From Thermoplasmata archaeon (GTDB taxonomy: Archaea > Thermoplasmatota > Thermoplasmata > Lutacidiplasmatales > UBA184), in contig JASHQY010000147.1 of the NCBI GenBank assembly GCA_030038885.1, positions 1 to 5,283 on the forward strand: a DNA stretch of 5,283 bases, in the 5' to 3' direction. Shown here piece by piece: positions 5,046 to 5,283 of this stretch (position 1 is its first letter; the number at the start of each line of letters is the position of its first letter). The notes below the pieces were generated by a model. That model was not told the origin of the DNA. It ran no database searches and saw only the letters and a program-made list of their open reading frames with translations. Both the position numbers and the translations under genes were made by a program.

Positions 5046-5283
5046 TCACGCTCGGCGGAGCTTGCCGACGATCGGCTCCTCGACCACGCCGCCCTCTTCG
5101 AGCCGGCTCAGCACGGTCTCGACCCGCTCGGCGACCACGCCCTGCGCCTCGAGCCGGGTCACGACCTCCTTCAGGTCCGCGTAGCCGTCGACCGAGACCT
5201 CGGAGATCTGGTCCACGAGGTCGAGGAAGACCGACTCTTCGGCCCGCTCGGCCGCGGACGGCGGCGGCGCGGCGGGAGCCGGC
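5046..5283 (-). CDS. C-terminal fragment with winged-helix-like tail (archaeal replication-type protein?)
   Basis: The last 78 residues of a protein that enters from the right edge; the stop is TGA at 5046-5048. A proline/alanine-rich linker (PAPAAPPPSAAERAEE) leads into a compact helical segment: VFLDLVDQISEVSVDGYADL, then VVTRLEAQGVVAERVETVLS, then RLEEGGVVEEPIVGKLRRA. The last part follows the pattern 'L...G.....VE.IL..L...G.IYEP.PG.LRR', the winged-helix ending of archaeal MCM helicases and of some RPA or RPA-associated proteins. The linker fits an OB-fold RPA-type protein better than MCM, but the rest of the gene is needed to decide. The usual Tyr before Glu-Pro is Glu here. Reading frame and codon use (nearly all codons end in G/C) support a real gene; the family call is tentative. 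It is transcribed in the same direction as the FKBP gene, 145 bases upstream of it, with its own downstream TATA box between them. Confidence 0.6.
   Translation of the reverse strand, partial: PAPAAPPPSAAERAEESVFLDLVDQISEVSVDGYADLKEVVTRLEAQGVVAERVETVLSRLEEGGVVEEPIVGKLRRA

Noticed and set aside
1..5283. Signs of a mobile element, CRISPR array, toxin-antitoxin or defence system
   Set aside because: No transposase, integrase, spaced direct repeats, att-like duplications or defence domains were seen; codon use is uniform across the main genes.

Overview
The window is very GC-rich (roughly 70 % by eye) and gene-dense. It looks archaeal. Start sites are preceded by TATA elements at archaeal spacing, an archaeal coiled-coil family of the COG1340 type is present, and a membrane-anchored long FKBP carries many N-glycosylation sequons. 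A high-GC Thermoplasmatota-like lineage is my best guess. That is inference, because no rRNA or tRNA lies in the window.

Left part (1-2182, minus strand): a beta-oxidation electron-transfer operon read right to left. It comprises an acyl-CoA dehydrogenase, then etfB (13 bases between them), then etfA. etfA overlaps etfB by 4 bases (GTGA) and runs off the left edge. The dehydrogenase would pass electrons from acyl-CoA oxidation to the EtfAB flavoprotein. The final electron acceptor is not in the window.

Middle (2183-3964): a 60-base divergent gap holds one TATA-like element that could serve both directions. On the plus strand follow larB (first enzyme of nickel-pincer nucleotide cofactor synthesis) and, 15 bases later, a long coiled-coil protein; the two are probably co-transcribed. 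LarC, LarE and a LarA-type enzyme are not here.

Right part (3965-5283, minus strand): a membrane-anchored FKBP/SlyD-type prolyl isomerase converges on the coiled-coil gene with only 9 bases between stops. Its upstream region (4901-5045) has the clearest TATA box in the window. This box lies about 100 bases before the annotated start, is flanked by two inverted repeats, and is spaced correctly for a 16-codon leader ORF in frame with the FKBP gene. At the right edge is the C-terminal end of a gene with a proline/alanine linker and a winged-helix-like tail, as in archaeal replication proteins.

No CRISPR array, insertion sequence, tRNA or rRNA was seen, and no gene-free stretch exceeds 300 bases. 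Most long overlapping ORFs on opposite strands are by-products of the high GC content. The most unusual structure is the FKBP leader; no clearly new multi-gene system is visible.
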